DNA of 58,701 nucleotides from CAYYJS01 sp964472315 (lineage in GTDB: Bacteria > Verrucomicrobiota > Kiritimatiellia > UBA8416): positions 1-58,701 of the forward strand of contig CAYYJS010000019.1 of the NCBI GenBank assembly GCA_964472315.1, read 5' to 3'. Numbering within the stretch: position 1 is the first letter of the stretch; each line of letters begins with the position of its first letter. The position numbers and the translations under genes are program-made. Of this stretch, positions 27,634 to 36,239 are shown piece after piece. Below the pieces are notes generated by a model, which did not search any database, was not told the origin of the DNA, and saw only the letters and a program-made list of their open reading frames with translations.

Positions 27634-28956
27634 CTAGACATCCGTCGGGAAGCCGGCCATGCGGATGAGCCGTTCGTCCGATACCCCGAGTCGGCAACCC
27701 AGCGTGAGCGCGGCCCGACGCAGCATGCCGCGGCCGGTGCCGTGAGCCCGCCAGTGCCGTGAGGACGCCAGCAGCGATGGCGCGATGGTGACGACGCGAC
27801 CGCGTCCGCGCAGGCGGCGCACGAGATCGTAGTCTTCGAGCACGGGCATATCGGCGTAACCACCGACAGCCTCGAAGGTGTCGGCCCGCATGAAGATGCC
27901 CTGATTGCCGCGCGGCGCCTGGGAAACCCGGCTGCGCCAATTGGCCGCGCTCTCGGCCGCGCGCACGAGCGCGCCGTCCGCATCGACCGCGAGGCGGAAT
28001 GCGCCCGCGACGACATGCGGAGACTCCAGCGCTTCCTGAATGAGGGACGAGCATTCGGTCGGGAGCTGACAATCGGCGTGCAGGAACAGCAGGATCCCGC
28101 CGCGCGCGGCGCGTGCGCCGGCGTTCATCTGCCGCGCCCGCCCGCGCGGGGCCTGGATGACGGCGGCGCCGGCGGCCCGCGCGACTTCGACCGTGGCGTC
28201 GATGCTGCCGCCGTCGACGACAATGACTTCACCGGCCGTGCTCCGGGCGCTTGTCACGGCGCCGGCAACGTGCGCGGCTTCGTTCAGCGTCGGAATGATG
28301 ACCGATATGCGGTTGATGGCTTCGCCCTTGCGGGTCGTCGTGCGCAACGCCTCCCAGGTCCACAGATCGGCCGGTACATCGACATCGGTGAGCGGGGGGA
28401 GCCAGTGAATGGACATGCCGAGCGTCTCGGCGCGGCTCAGTGTCTCGCGGAGAACGGCGTCCGTCCCCCACGGGATGTTCGCGAACAGGTCGGGACTTGG
28501 ACGCGATAGCCCCACGAGGTAGTAGCTGCCGTCGGTGGCCGGCCCGAGCACGAGGTCGTGGCTGCCGAGGGCATCGAAGGCCGTATGGATGATGTCCGCC
28601 GTGAGTCCCGGACAGTCGGTGCCGACGACGATCGTGCGGCGGCCGGGATCCGTGAGCGTGGTCCCGAAAATGTCGGTCAGTCGCCGCCCGAGGTGCGGAT
28701 CGGGCTGGCGCACATAGTCAAGCCCGCGTCCCAGCCAGCCGCGCATCTGGCGTTGCCGTCCCTCGGAGAAACAGACGCCGATGCCGATCGGGTGCCCCGC
28801 GGACGCGATCCGGCAGGTCAGCAAGGTGCGTCCCGTCATGGAGCGTTGGATCGCGGCGGCGCGTTCGGGGCCCACGGCGGGAATGAGCTGCGTCTTGGTT
28901 CGGCCGGGGCGTGGCCATTTGGCAAAGACGATCAGGTTGGCCGATGATTGACGCAT
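27634..28956 (-). CDS. Fused DUF2064 transferase and family 2 glycosyltransferase
   Basis: A 440-residue two-domain protein. Residues 1-215 match the DUF2064/CofC-like group called rSAM/selenodomain-associated transferase 1 (IVFAKWPRPGRTKTQL, VVGTDCPGLTADI, LVLGPATDGSYYLVGL). Residues 216-440 match the GT2-like rSAM/selenodomain-associated transferase 2 (ISVIIPTLNEAAHV, VIVVDGGSIDAT, APRGRARQMNAGA, FLHADC, GNQGIFMR and ED motifs). The two are usually separate adjacent genes; here they are one polypeptide. The natural product is not known. No radical SAM or selenium gene is next to it. Confidence 0.85.
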   Translation of the reverse strand: MRQSSANLIVFAKWPRPGRTKTQLIPAVGPERAAAIQRSMTGRTLLTCRIASAGHPIGIGVCFSEGRQRQMRGWLGRGLDYVRQPDPHLGRRLTDIFGTTLTDPGRRTIVVGTDCPGLTADIIHTAFDALGSHDLVLGPATDGSYYLVGLSRPSPDLFANIPWGTDAVLRETLSRAETLGMSIHWLPPLTDVDVPADLWTWEALRTTTRKGEAINRISVIIPTLNEAAHVAGAVTSARSTAGEVIVVDGGSIDATVEVARAAGAAVIQAPRGRARQMNAGARAARGGILLFLHADCQLPTECSSLIQEALESPHVVAGAFRLAVDADGALVRAAESAANWRSRVSQAPRGNQGIFMRADTFEAVGGYADMPVLEDYDLVRRLRGRGRVVTIAPSLLASSRHWRAHGTGRGMLRRAALTLGCRLGVSDERLIRMAGFPTDV

Positions 28957-29008
28957 AGTCGGACTCTATCCACAAACCGGCTGTTCGACAACCCGCAATT
29001 CCCGGTGA

Positions 29009-29512
29009 TCATGGTTTTCGCCAGAGCTGCCGCGGTGTGTCGAGACGCGACAGGGCGCCCGAACCGGCGCTTACGGTCCGCCAGGACTCGTCCGGCAGTG
29101 TGAGGGTGACGACGCTGCATGTCGGCAGGTTCTCGATCGTCTCGCCGCTCAGATGGTTCACGAGATCGGTAAGTCCGGGGTTGTGCCCGACGAGCATGGC
29201 ATGCCCGACCGTTGCCGGCAGCTCGCGGACCAGACGGCTGAGGTCGTCGGCCGACGCCAGGTAGATGTCCGGCATCCAGCGGATACCGTCGATGGGGTAC
29301 CCGATGGCCTGGGCGATCGGTTTGACCGTCGCCGCGGCGCGCAGGGCCGGGCTGCTGTAGATGAGGTCGGGGCGCAGCCCGGTGTCGGCGAGGTGTCTGG
29401 CCATGCACGCGGCATCGTCGGACCCACGCTTGTTCAGGCTGCGATCGAAGTCCGGTTGCGCGGCGCGACTCCAGTCCGACTTGGCATGGCGGATCAGCGT
29501 CAGCGTTTTCAT
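29009..29512 (-). CDS. SixA-like histidine phosphatase
   Basis: A 167-residue member of the histidine phosphatase (phosphoglycerate mutase-like) superfamily, closest in layout to SixA phosphohistidine phosphatases. The catalytic RHG-type motif is LIRHAKSDW (residues 5-13); NKRG, IYSSPALRAAATV and the second histidine motif LVGHNPGL complete the active site. The true substrate is unknown; SixA removes phosphate from histidine phosphotransfer domains or from the nitrogen PTS. It overlaps the upstream resolvase-domain gene by four bases (ATGA), so the two are co-translated. Confidence 0.85.
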   Translation of the reverse strand: MKTLTLIRHAKSDWSRAAQPDFDRSLNKRGSDDAACMARHLADTGLRPDLIYSSPALRAAATVKPIAQAIGYPIDGIRWMPDIYLASADDLSRLVRELPATVGHAMLVGHNPGLTDLVNHLSGETIENLPTCSVVTLTLPDESWRTVSAGSGALSRLDTPRQLWRKP

Positions 29513-30066
29513 CGCGCAGCCCCCGCATCGGACAGTTCGAAGACCTCGGCCTCCAGTCGGGCGATCTTGTCGCGCAACCGCTCGATCTCTTCCACCTTGC
29601 GGGCCCGCAGCTTGGCCTTGCGCTCGCGTTCCGCGGCCGTGTCGTACTGGATGCGCGATTGCAGCACGGAGACGGCATACTGTTCGGTCGGATTCTCGGC
29701 GAGATCCGACTCGGGTTCGGCGATAATGTTGACGTCGTAGGACTCGAACAGCGCGAGCAGGCCGCTGAGCGTGCCGTGATCGGTGCCCAGTCGATCCATG
29801 CGGCGTACGATGACGCGGTTGACTTCGCCGTTCTCGACGGCCTCGATCAGGGCGCCCAGCGCGGCGCGCCCCGCGGCCGGGCTGCCCGCCCAGGCGGACG
29901 GCGGCTCGTGCCCCTCGCTGTCCGCGTCCGTGTAGACGTGTTCGTAAGCGACCGTGAGCCCGTGTTTGTGGGCGAGCGCCCGGGCGTCTTCGACCTGACG
30001 TTCGATCGATACCGCGCGATGGCTCTTTTCGCGCCGGCTGGATCTGGCGTAAATGCAGGCTTTCAC
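29509..30066 (-). CDS. Resolvase catalytic-domain protein with coiled-coil tail, probably inactive
   Basis: 185 residues. Positions 1 to about 135 resemble the N-terminal catalytic domain of serine recombinases: IYARSS (with the serine nucleophile position), SIERQVEDARALA, GRAALGALIEAVENGEV and RRMDRLGTDHGTLSGLL. In gamma-delta resolvase the matching stretch is DRLGRDT, so the conserved catalytic Arg71 is Thr here. No helix-turn-helix or recombinase domain follows; instead residues about 140-178 form a charged coiled coil (KLRARKVEEIERLRDKIARL). It probably no longer recombines DNA and may work by dimerisation. The overlap with the SixA-like gene suggests a shared role that I cannot name. Confidence 0.7.
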   Translation of the reverse strand: MKACIYARSSRREKSHRAVSIERQVEDARALAHKHGLTVAYEHVYTDADSEGHEPPSAWAGSPAAGRAALGALIEAVENGEVNRVIVRRMDRLGTDHGTLSGLLALFESYDVNIIAEPESDLAENPTEQYAVSVLQSRIQYDTAAERERKAKLRARKVEEIERLRDKIARLEAEVFELSDAGAAR

Positions 30067-30203
30067 GTGTTCCCTCCCATGGATCCAACGCGGTGCAGGT
30101 TAGTCCATCGTCGCGGTCGGGTCAACTCGGGATCAGCCGATGTTGCGGGCACGGACGAATCCTGCTATCTGTGGGCTGGCGATCGAGTTTGGGAGAGGCG
30201 ATT

Positions 30204-31346
30204 GTGAAGATACTTTTTTGCGCACGGCATCTCTTGGGCAATGGCGGGCAGGAAGGGTATCTCAAGCGCCTGGCCGCCTATCTCGCCGGTCGGGGGCATG
30301 CGGTGGAAGTCCTGACCACGGCGGCGGACCCCATTGCGGGTGTGACGGTGACCCGCATCGACGCCCCCGCGCGCGGCGGACGGTCGCGCCGGGAATGGCA
30401 GGCGTGCGCGGCGATCGCCGCCGCGTTAGCGCGGCGCGCGGGCGATGTGTCGTTCGGCGGCCAGAAGTTGTGGGGGTGCTCGGTGCTGCGCCCCGGCGGC
30501 GGCGTGGAGGCCGCCTACTGGCGCGAATACCTGAACGACCGGTACCGCTGGGCGCCGGCGCGCCGTCTCGCGGCATGGTCCAGCGGGAAGCGCCGGCACG
30601 ACCTCGATGCCGAGTCGCGGGGCTACCGCGATCCCGCATTGCGCGCCGTGATCGTCAACTCCGAGCTTGTGCGCGAAGGCCTGCGGCGACACTACCCCGG
30701 CGTTGCCGCACGCGCCCGCGTGATCTGCAACGGGGCCGACACGACGCGCTTTCAGCCGCCGCGCGATAGCGGGCTGCGCGCCGCCGTGCACGACGGCCTG
30801 GGGTTGCGGCCGGATCGTCTCACCGCCGTCTTCTCCGGACACAACTTCCGGCTCAAGGGGTTGCCGCAGGCGATCGCCGCGGTGGCGGCCGCGACACGCC
30901 GCGGCGGGTGTTGTCAACTGATCGTGCTGGGCGGCGGCCGGCCGGGTCCGATGCGGCGTCAGGCGCGCCGCCTGGGTGTCGGCGACAGCGTGCGTTTCGT
31001 CGGCAACACAGCGGAACCCGAGCGCTACTACGCGGCCTCCGACGTGCTGCTGTTTCCCAGCTTCTACGACCCCTGCGCGAACGTCACCTTCGAAGCGCTC
31101 GCGTGCGGGCTGCCGGTGATCAGCACGCGCCGCAACGGGGCGTCGGAAGTGCTGTGCGACGCGCGCGACGGGTGGGTCGTCGAGCACCCCGACCATATCG
31201 CCGCGCTGGCGGAGCACCTGGCGATGCTGCGCGATCCGGCCCGTCTTGCCGACATGAAGAGCGCGGCCCGCGCGACGGCGCTACGCCATCCGATCGAGGC
31301 GAAGTTCGCGGAAATCGAGGCCACGCTGGCGGACATTGCCGGATAG
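30204..31346 (+). CDS. Family 4 glycosyltransferase, WaaG-like
   Basis: A 380-residue GT-B glycosyltransferase. The N-terminal KILFCARHLLGNGGQEGYL has the Gly-rich acceptor loop, residues near 90-110 (DVSFGGQKLWGCSVLRPGG) resemble the LPS core glucosyltransferase WaaG, and the donor-binding part holds FSGHNFRLKGLPQAI and the EX7E motif in FEALACGLPVIST (about 294-306). It probably adds a sugar to the LPS core or a similar surface glycan. The GTG start has GGGAGAGG upstream. It stands alone, divergent from the resolvase-domain gene. Confidence 0.85.
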   Translation: MKILFCARHLLGNGGQEGYLKRLAAYLAGRGHAVEVLTTAADPIAGVTVTRIDAPARGGRSRREWQACAAIAAALARRAGDVSFGGQKLWGCSVLRPGGGVEAAYWREYLNDRYRWAPARRLAAWSSGKRRHDLDAESRGYRDPALRAVIVNSELVREGLRRHYPGVAARARVICNGADTTRFQPPRDSGLRAAVHDGLGLRPDRLTAVFSGHNFRLKGLPQAIAAVAAATRRGGCCQLIVLGGGRPGPMRRQARRLGVGDSVRFVGNTAEPERYYAASDVLLFPSFYDPCANVTFEALACGLPVISTRRNGASEVLCDARDGWVVEHPDHIAALAEHLAMLRDPARLADMKSAARATALRHPIEAKFAEIEATLADIAG

Positions 31347-31524
31347 CCGTTGCCGTGACGGCATGCGACGGACGATCCGGATGGCACCGGAAACGTCCCG
31401 GCGATCCCGGTACCCGATCCGGGCTGCGGTTGGAGAAATACTTGGCGTTGCGTCGGGCGGGCGTGGTAGTCTGACCGCCTTTCGTTCACCGAATGGGACG
31501 GCACGTGACTGGGGCTGTGCGGCT

Positions 31525-32406
31525 ATGGAAAAGACGTGGGAAAAGAACCTCCTCGAACTGATCCGGCGGACATCGGTCGATCTGCCGCCGGATGTCGAGC
31601 AGGCGCTCCGGAAGTCGCTCGACGGCGAGGCCGATGGCAGCCATGCCCGCTGGGCTTTGAGGACGATGATCGACAACGTCGATCTCGCGCGCCGGAATAC
31701 GACGCCGATCTGTCAGGACACCGGAAGCCTGCTGTTTTACTTTCGCGTGCCGGCCGGCTTTGACACGAATACGCTGGTCTCGGCGACACGCAACGCCGTG
31801 GCGCGCGCGACGCGCAAGGGGTATCTGCGTCAGAACACCGTCGACTCGCTGACCGGCGCCGCGTATGCGACCAATATCGGCAACGGGGCGCCGACGTTCC
31901 ACTTCGATCAGGGCGCGCGCAAGACCGTCGAGGTGCGGCTCATGATGAAGGGCGGCGGTTGCGAGAATGTGGGTCGCCAATATGAGCTGCCGAATCCGGA
32001 GCTCGGCGCCGACCGCGATCTGGAGGGTGTGCGCCGTTGTGTGCTGGATGCGGTTTGGCGGGCCCAGGGACGTGGCTGCGCGCCCGGCGTGCTGGGCGTG
32101 TGCATCGGCGGCGATCGCGCGTCCGGCCATGCCTATGCCAAAGCGCAGTTCCTGCGCAAGCTGACCGATCGTTCCCCCGTCAAGGTTCTGGCGCGGCTTG
32201 AAGACCAACTGATGCGCGAAGCGGCTTCGCTGGATATCGGCCCCATGGGACTTACCGGGCGGACGGCCCTGCTGGGCGTCAAGATCGGGGCGCTGTGCCG
32301 GTTGCCGGCGTCGTATTTCGTGACGGTATCCTATATGTGTTGGGCGTGCCGGCGGCGGGGCGCCGTGTTCGGTCCTGAAGGCGGTATTCGACGCTGGTTG
32401 CAGTGA
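31525..32406 (+). CDS. Class I fumarate hydratase, alpha subunit
   Basis: The N-terminal (alpha) half of an iron-sulfur hydro-lyase that interconverts fumarate and malate in the TCA cycle; tartrate dehydratase is the close alternative. 293 residues. Cysteines able to bind the [4Fe-4S] cluster are in TPICQDTGS (about 62), KGGGCENVG and PGVLGVCIGGDR. GPMGLTGRTALLGVKI is also typical. The beta subunit follows after 19 bases. Oxygen-sensitive class I enzymes of this split type are common in anaerobes, which fits the presence of Rex. Confidence 0.9.
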   Translation: MEKTWEKNLLELIRRTSVDLPPDVEQALRKSLDGEADGSHARWALRTMIDNVDLARRNTTPICQDTGSLLFYFRVPAGFDTNTLVSATRNAVARATRKGYLRQNTVDSLTGAAYATNIGNGAPTFHFDQGARKTVEVRLMMKGGGCENVGRQYELPNPELGADRDLEGVRRCVLDAVWRAQGRGCAPGVLGVCIGGDRASGHAYAKAQFLRKLTDRSPVKVLARLEDQLMREAASLDIGPMGLTGRTALLGVKIGALCRLPASYFVTVSYMCWACRRRGAVFGPEGGIRRWLQ

Positions 32407-32425
32407 GCGGCTGAGGGATAAGGTC

Positions 32426-33064
32426 ATGACGGAATCAGGATCGACCAAAACGCGCCCGCGCTCCGCGGAGCCGGTGTCGCTGTCGGTGCCGTGCGTGCGC
32501 GCGGCGGTTGAGCCGTTGCACGTCGGGCAGCCGATCGAGCTATCGGGCATGGTGTTTACGGGTCGCGACCGCTTCCACAAGTTCCTTGCCGGGGGCGGGG
32601 TGTCGCCAGTGCCGTTGGCCGATGCGGCCATCTATCACTGCGGGCCGGTGATCGTCGGGCGCCCCGGCGCCTGGCAGGTGCGTGCCGCGGGTCCGACGAC
32701 GTCGATGCGCGAAGAGCCCTACATGGCGGAGATCATCCGACGCTTCGGCGTCCGTGTCATCATCGGCAAGGGCGGCATGGGACAGGCCACCCAGGCGGCC
32801 TGTCGCGAGCAGGGGTGCGTGTATCTGCAGGCGGTCGGCGGCGCGGCCAGCGTGATCGCCGAAGGCATCGCCGAAGTGGCCGGCGTGCATCTGATGGATC
32901 AGTTCGGCGCGGCCGAGGCCGTGTGGATGCTGCGGTTCGCGCGATTTCGCGCGGTCGTGACCATGGATGCGCATGGTGAGAGTCTTTATGAGGGTGTCGA
33001 GCAGGCATCGCGTCGCGCCGTGGAACGCGTCCTGGCCGGCGGTGTGTTTACGGCATCGGCGTAG
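32426..33064 (+). CDS. Class I fumarate hydratase, beta subunit
   Basis: 212 residues forming the C-terminal (beta) half of the class I fumarase/tartrate dehydratase. Recognised parts are GMVFTGRDRFHKFL, the IYHCGPVIV segment, the substrate-binding GPTTSMREEPYM and IIGKGGMG. It pairs with the alpha subunit directly upstream. Whether fumarate or tartrate is the substrate cannot be settled from motifs alone; fumarate is the usual case in genomes with a single pair. Confidence 0.9.
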   Translation: MTESGSTKTRPRSAEPVSLSVPCVRAAVEPLHVGQPIELSGMVFTGRDRFHKFLAGGGVSPVPLADAAIYHCGPVIVGRPGAWQVRAAGPTTSMREEPYMAEIIRRFGVRVIIGKGGMGQATQAACREQGCVYLQAVGGAASVIAEGIAEVAGVHLMDQFGAAEAVWMLRFARFRAVVTMDAHGESLYEGVEQASRRAVERVLAGGVFTASA

Positions 33065-33090
33065 GCGAGGCGGGGAGAACGGGTGCAGCG

Positions 33091-34056
33091 ATGCGTGTCG
33101 TATTCATGGGGTCGGCGGAGATCGCCTGTCCATCCGTCGAGGCGATGCTGGCGGCGCCGGGGATCGACCTGGTCGGGATCGTGACGCAGCCCGACCGCCC
33201 CTCGGGCCGGTTGCTCAAGGCGCGGCCATGCCCGGCCTGCGCCTATGCCCGCCAACGCGGCATCGAGCCCTTCGCGCCGGTCAGCATCAACAGTCCCGAA
33301 TCCGCGGCCTGGTTGGGCACCCTGGCCCCGGATGTCATCGTGGTGATCGCGTACGGACAACTCCTGCGTCCGCCTGTGCTCGCCCTGCCGCCGTTGGGCT
33401 GCATCAACGTGCACGCCTCGCTGTTGCCGCGCTACCGCGGGGCCGCGCCGATCCAGTGGGCGATCGCCAATGGGGAGACCGTCACCGGGGTTACGACGAT
33501 GTTCATGGATGCGGGGATGGACACCGGCGATATGATCGGGCGCCGGTCGGTGCCGATCGCGCCTGACGATACGGCCGCCGAACTGCACGACAAGTTGGCG
33601 ACGGTCGGCGCCGAGCTGCTTTTGGAGACGCTGGCGCGGGTGGCGGATGGAACGGCGCCGCGCGTGGCGCAGGATGCGGCGCTGGCGACCCATGCGCGCA
33701 AGCTGACCAAGGAGGATGGCGCCATCGATTGGCGGCAGTCGGCGGCGGCGATCCGCAATCACGTTCGCGGTTTCAACCCATGGCCGTGCTGCCACTGCCG
33801 CATGCCCGAACATGTTCTCCGCGGGCACGGTCAGGCGGATGCGCATGTGCTGCGCGTCCATCAGGTGGAGGTTCGCGAGGGTGGGGGCATGCCGGGCTCG
33901 GTCATCGCCCTGGCGCACGACGGGCCCGTGATCGCCTGCGGAACGGATGCGCTGGCGCTTGTGGAAGTGCAACCTGAGGGCCGTCGCCGGATGTCCGGCG
34001 CGGCGTATCTGTGCGGTCACACGCTCCAGGCGGGCGACCGCCTGTCGATGGCGTAA
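33091..34056 (+). CDS. fmt: Methionyl-tRNA formyltransferase
   Basis: Formylates initiator Met-tRNA. 321 residues with N-terminal RVVFMGSAEIACPSVEAML, the formyl-transfer site in INVHASLLPRYRGAAPIQ (His-x-Ser and following Asp region MDAGMDTGDM) and a C-terminal OB-like domain. The C-terminal half has an unusual CCHCRMPE stretch, with three Cys/His close together, that is not a normal feature of Fmt. The usual partner def (peptide deformylase) is not adjacent. aroB follows after 17 bases. Confidence 0.94.
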   Translation: MRVVFMGSAEIACPSVEAMLAAPGIDLVGIVTQPDRPSGRLLKARPCPACAYARQRGIEPFAPVSINSPESAAWLGTLAPDVIVVIAYGQLLRPPVLALPPLGCINVHASLLPRYRGAAPIQWAIANGETVTGVTTMFMDAGMDTGDMIGRRSVPIAPDDTAAELHDKLATVGAELLLETLARVADGTAPRVAQDAALATHARKLTKEDGAIDWRQSAAAIRNHVRGFNPWPCCHCRMPEHVLRGHGQADAHVLRVHQVEVREGGGMPGSVIALAHDGPVIACGTDALALVEVQPEGRRRMSGAAYLCGHTLQAGDRLSMA

Positions 34057-34073
34057 GATAGGGGAGGCGAGCG

Positions 34074-35159
34074 ATGACGATCCGGACGTTGAATGTGAAC
34101 CTGGGCGAACGCGGCTACACGATCCGCATGGGGCGGTCGCTGGCGGATGCTCTAACCGTGCCGGGGGATGGCGTCACGGCGTTGGTGATCTCCGACAGTC
34201 ATGTCGCGCCGCTCTACCTGGATGCCTGCCGGGCGCGGTTGACCGAACTTGGCTATCGCGTGTATGCGGCTACGGTTCCGGCCGGCGAAGGCTCCAAGAG
34301 CCTGGCGTGTGCGGGCGACCTGTATGGGGCGGCCGTGGAGGCCGGCCTGGACCGCGGCTCCGTCGTCGTGGCGCTGGGCGGCGGCGTGGTCGGCGACCTC
34401 GCGGGATTTGTCGCCGGGACGTTCCTGCGCGGCATCCGGTTCATCCAGGCGCCGACCAGTCTGCTGGCAATGGTCGACAGTTCCGTGGGCGGGAAGACGG
34501 GCATCAACCTGCCGCGGGGCAAGAATCTGGTGGGCGTCTTCCACCAACCGGTGGAAGTGGCGATGGCCATGGACGCCCTCGCCACGTTGCCCGATCGCGA
34601 GTACCGCTCCGGCCTGGCGGAGGTCATCAAGTACGGTGTGATATGGGATGCCACCTTCTTCGAGCGGCTGGAGCGGGAGACCGCGCGGCTGACGGCACGC
34701 GATGCGGCGCTGCTGGAGGAGATCGTCGAGCGAAGCTGCGCGATCAAGGCCGAGGTTGTCGGGCTGGACGAGCGCGAATCCGGTGTGCGGGCGATCCTCA
34801 ACTTCGGCCACACGTTCGGTCATGCCGTCGAGAACGCCGCGGGGTACGGGCGATTGCTTCACGGCGAGGCCGTCGCCATCGGCATGGCCTACGCGGCCCG
34901 GCTATCGGCGGCGGCGCGCGGATTGCCGGCGGATGAAGCCGAACGAATCGTCGCGCTGCTTGCCGCGGTCGGCTTGCCAACCCGTCCGTCCGACCTGGCG
35001 GGTTTGTCCGACTGGGGGGCGCTGCGCGCGACGATGTCGACCGACAAGAAGTCGCGGGGCCGCACGCCGCGGTTCGTTCTCGCCGAGCGTCTCGGCGCGG
35101 TCGTCTTCAATTGTGAAGTCGATGAGACGGTCCTGGCGCACGTGTATGCCGGCCTTTAG
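34074..35159 (+). CDS. aroB: 3-dehydroquinate synthase
   Basis: Second enzyme of the shikimate pathway, making 3-dehydroquinate from DAHP with catalytic NAD+ and a divalent metal. 361 residues. Recognised are the GEGSKSLA loop, the NAD-binding GGGVVGDLAGFVAGTFLRG, PTSLLAMVDSSVGGKTGINL (split in two runs), and the metal ligands in AEVIKYG, NFGHTFGHAVE and LHGEAVAIGM. Followed by about 190 bases without a gene. Confidence 0.97.
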   Translation: MTIRTLNVNLGERGYTIRMGRSLADALTVPGDGVTALVISDSHVAPLYLDACRARLTELGYRVYAATVPAGEGSKSLACAGDLYGAAVEAGLDRGSVVVALGGGVVGDLAGFVAGTFLRGIRFIQAPTSLLAMVDSSVGGKTGINLPRGKNLVGVFHQPVEVAMAMDALATLPDREYRSGLAEVIKYGVIWDATFFERLERETARLTARDAALLEEIVERSCAIKAEVVGLDERESGVRAILNFGHTFGHAVENAAGYGRLLHGEAVAIGMAYAARLSAAARGLPADEAERIVALLAAVGLPTRPSDLAGLSDWGALRATMSTDKKSRGRTPRFVLAERLGAVVFNCEVDETVLAHVYAGL

Positions 35160-35223
35160 CACCTTATAGGTTGCGAACTGCTATGAGAACAAGTTGTTCA
35201 AGAGCCTGAATCTGCGGTTCGAT

Positions 35224-35243
35224 TGGGTTGTGGGCGCAACCCA
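35224..35243 (+). other. Small hairpin after aroB
   Basis: TGGGTTG and CAACCCA form a perfect 7-base stem around a 6-base loop, 65 bases after aroB. There is no T-tract, so it is not a standard intrinsic terminator. The stretch TAGCACCTTA occurs on either side of it (about 35157 and 35247) as a short direct repeat. The rest of the 190-base gap holds nothing recognised apart from the AAGGAGG ribosome-binding site of the next gene. Confidence 0.4.
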
Positions 35244-35348
35244 CTCTAGCACCTTAACCCCAAGATTTGTCGTTGCCAGGCGTCGCGGCGGCGCGCACAA
35301 TGCCGTCCCAGACCGGTATTTCGGCAACCACAACGAAGGAGGAACCGC

Positions 35349-36239
35349 ATGAAGACTTGGAAACGTGGCGTAAGTGTCGCAATCGTCGCATGGATGGTGG
35401 CCGCGACGGCGGGGGCGACGGAAGGCGGGGGCGGCGCTTATCCGAACGGCGCCGAGGGTTTTATGACCGGTGCTCTCCCGCCGCCGGGCGATTATCTGAT
35501 CAACTATGCGCTGTACTACACGGCCGATGCGCTCAAGGACGGCGATGGACGCCGGGTGCCGATCGACTTCGATCTCGAAGTGGCCGGTGTGGTGCTGCGT
35601 TACATCCACGTGACGGGCAAGACCATTCTGGGCGCCTCCTGGGCGCAGCATGTTTTCGTGCCGTTGCTGAACGTCGATGTGGCGACGCCGGGCGGCAGCG
35701 ACAACAAGTTCGGCCTTGGCGATATCATCGTGGATCCGTTCATCCTGGGTTGGCACCGGCCGCCGTTTCATGTGGCCGCGGGCGTGGATGTCTATCTGCC
35801 GGTGGGGGCCTATGACGAAGACGACATGGCCAATGTGGGGCGGAACTACTGGACCGTCGAGCCCGTTCTCGCCTGCACGTACCTCGACCGGCACGGCATC
35901 GAGGTCTCCGGCAAACTCATGTACGACATCAACCTGGAAAACAGCGACACCGACTACGAGTCGGGCGACGAGCTGCACCTGGACTACGCCGTCGGGTTGC
36001 ATGTCGGCAAATGGACGGTGGGCGTCGGCGGCTTCTGCTACGAGCAGGTCGGCGATGACAAAGGACCGGCGGGGACGGTTCCCGTCGACGGCAACAAGGG
36101 CAAGCAGTTTGCGTGGGGTCCCCAGGTTGCCTATCAGTGCGGGAACGTCGGTCTGGTGCTGGCGTATCAGGACGAGACCGAGACGGAGAACAAGCCCGAA
36201 GGCGAGCGCGTCTGGTTCAAGCTGATCGCGGCGCTCTAG
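35349..36239 (+). CDS. SphA/MetA-type outer-membrane beta-barrel-like protein
   Basis: A 296-residue secreted protein with a clear signal peptide (residues 1-23, VAIVAWMVAATAGA). The mature part matches the PF13557-type family annotated as phenol degradation meta-pathway or transporter proteins: LPPPGDYLINYALYYTADAL near the N-terminus, GLGDIIVDPFILGWH in the middle, and alternating aromatic/polar strands ending with a hydrophobic FKLIAAL. It is probably an outer-membrane pore for small hydrophobic compounds; the link to phenol is only by family name. AAGGAGG lies 6 bases upstream of the ATG. Its stop shares the palindrome CTAG with the stop of the convergent exosortase-TPR gene. Confidence 0.75.
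   Translation: MKTWKRGVSVAIVAWMVAATAGATEGGGGAYPNGAEGFMTGALPPPGDYLINYALYYTADALKDGDGRRVPIDFDLEVAGVVLRYIHVTGKTILGASWAQHVFVPLLNVDVATPGGSDNKFGLGDIIVDPFILGWHRPPFHVAAGVDVYLPVGAYDEDDMANVGRNYWTVEPVLACTYLDRHGIEVSGKLMYDINLENSDTDYESGDELHLDYAVGLHVGKWTVGVGGFCYEQVGDDKGPAGTVPVDGNKGKQFAWGPQVAYQCGNVGLVLAYQDETETENKPEGERVWFKLIAAL

Noticed and set aside
29509..30066. Active mobile-element resolvase
   Set aside because: Catalytic Arg71 position is Thr, there is no DNA-binding domain, and no terminal repeats or transposase lie nearby.
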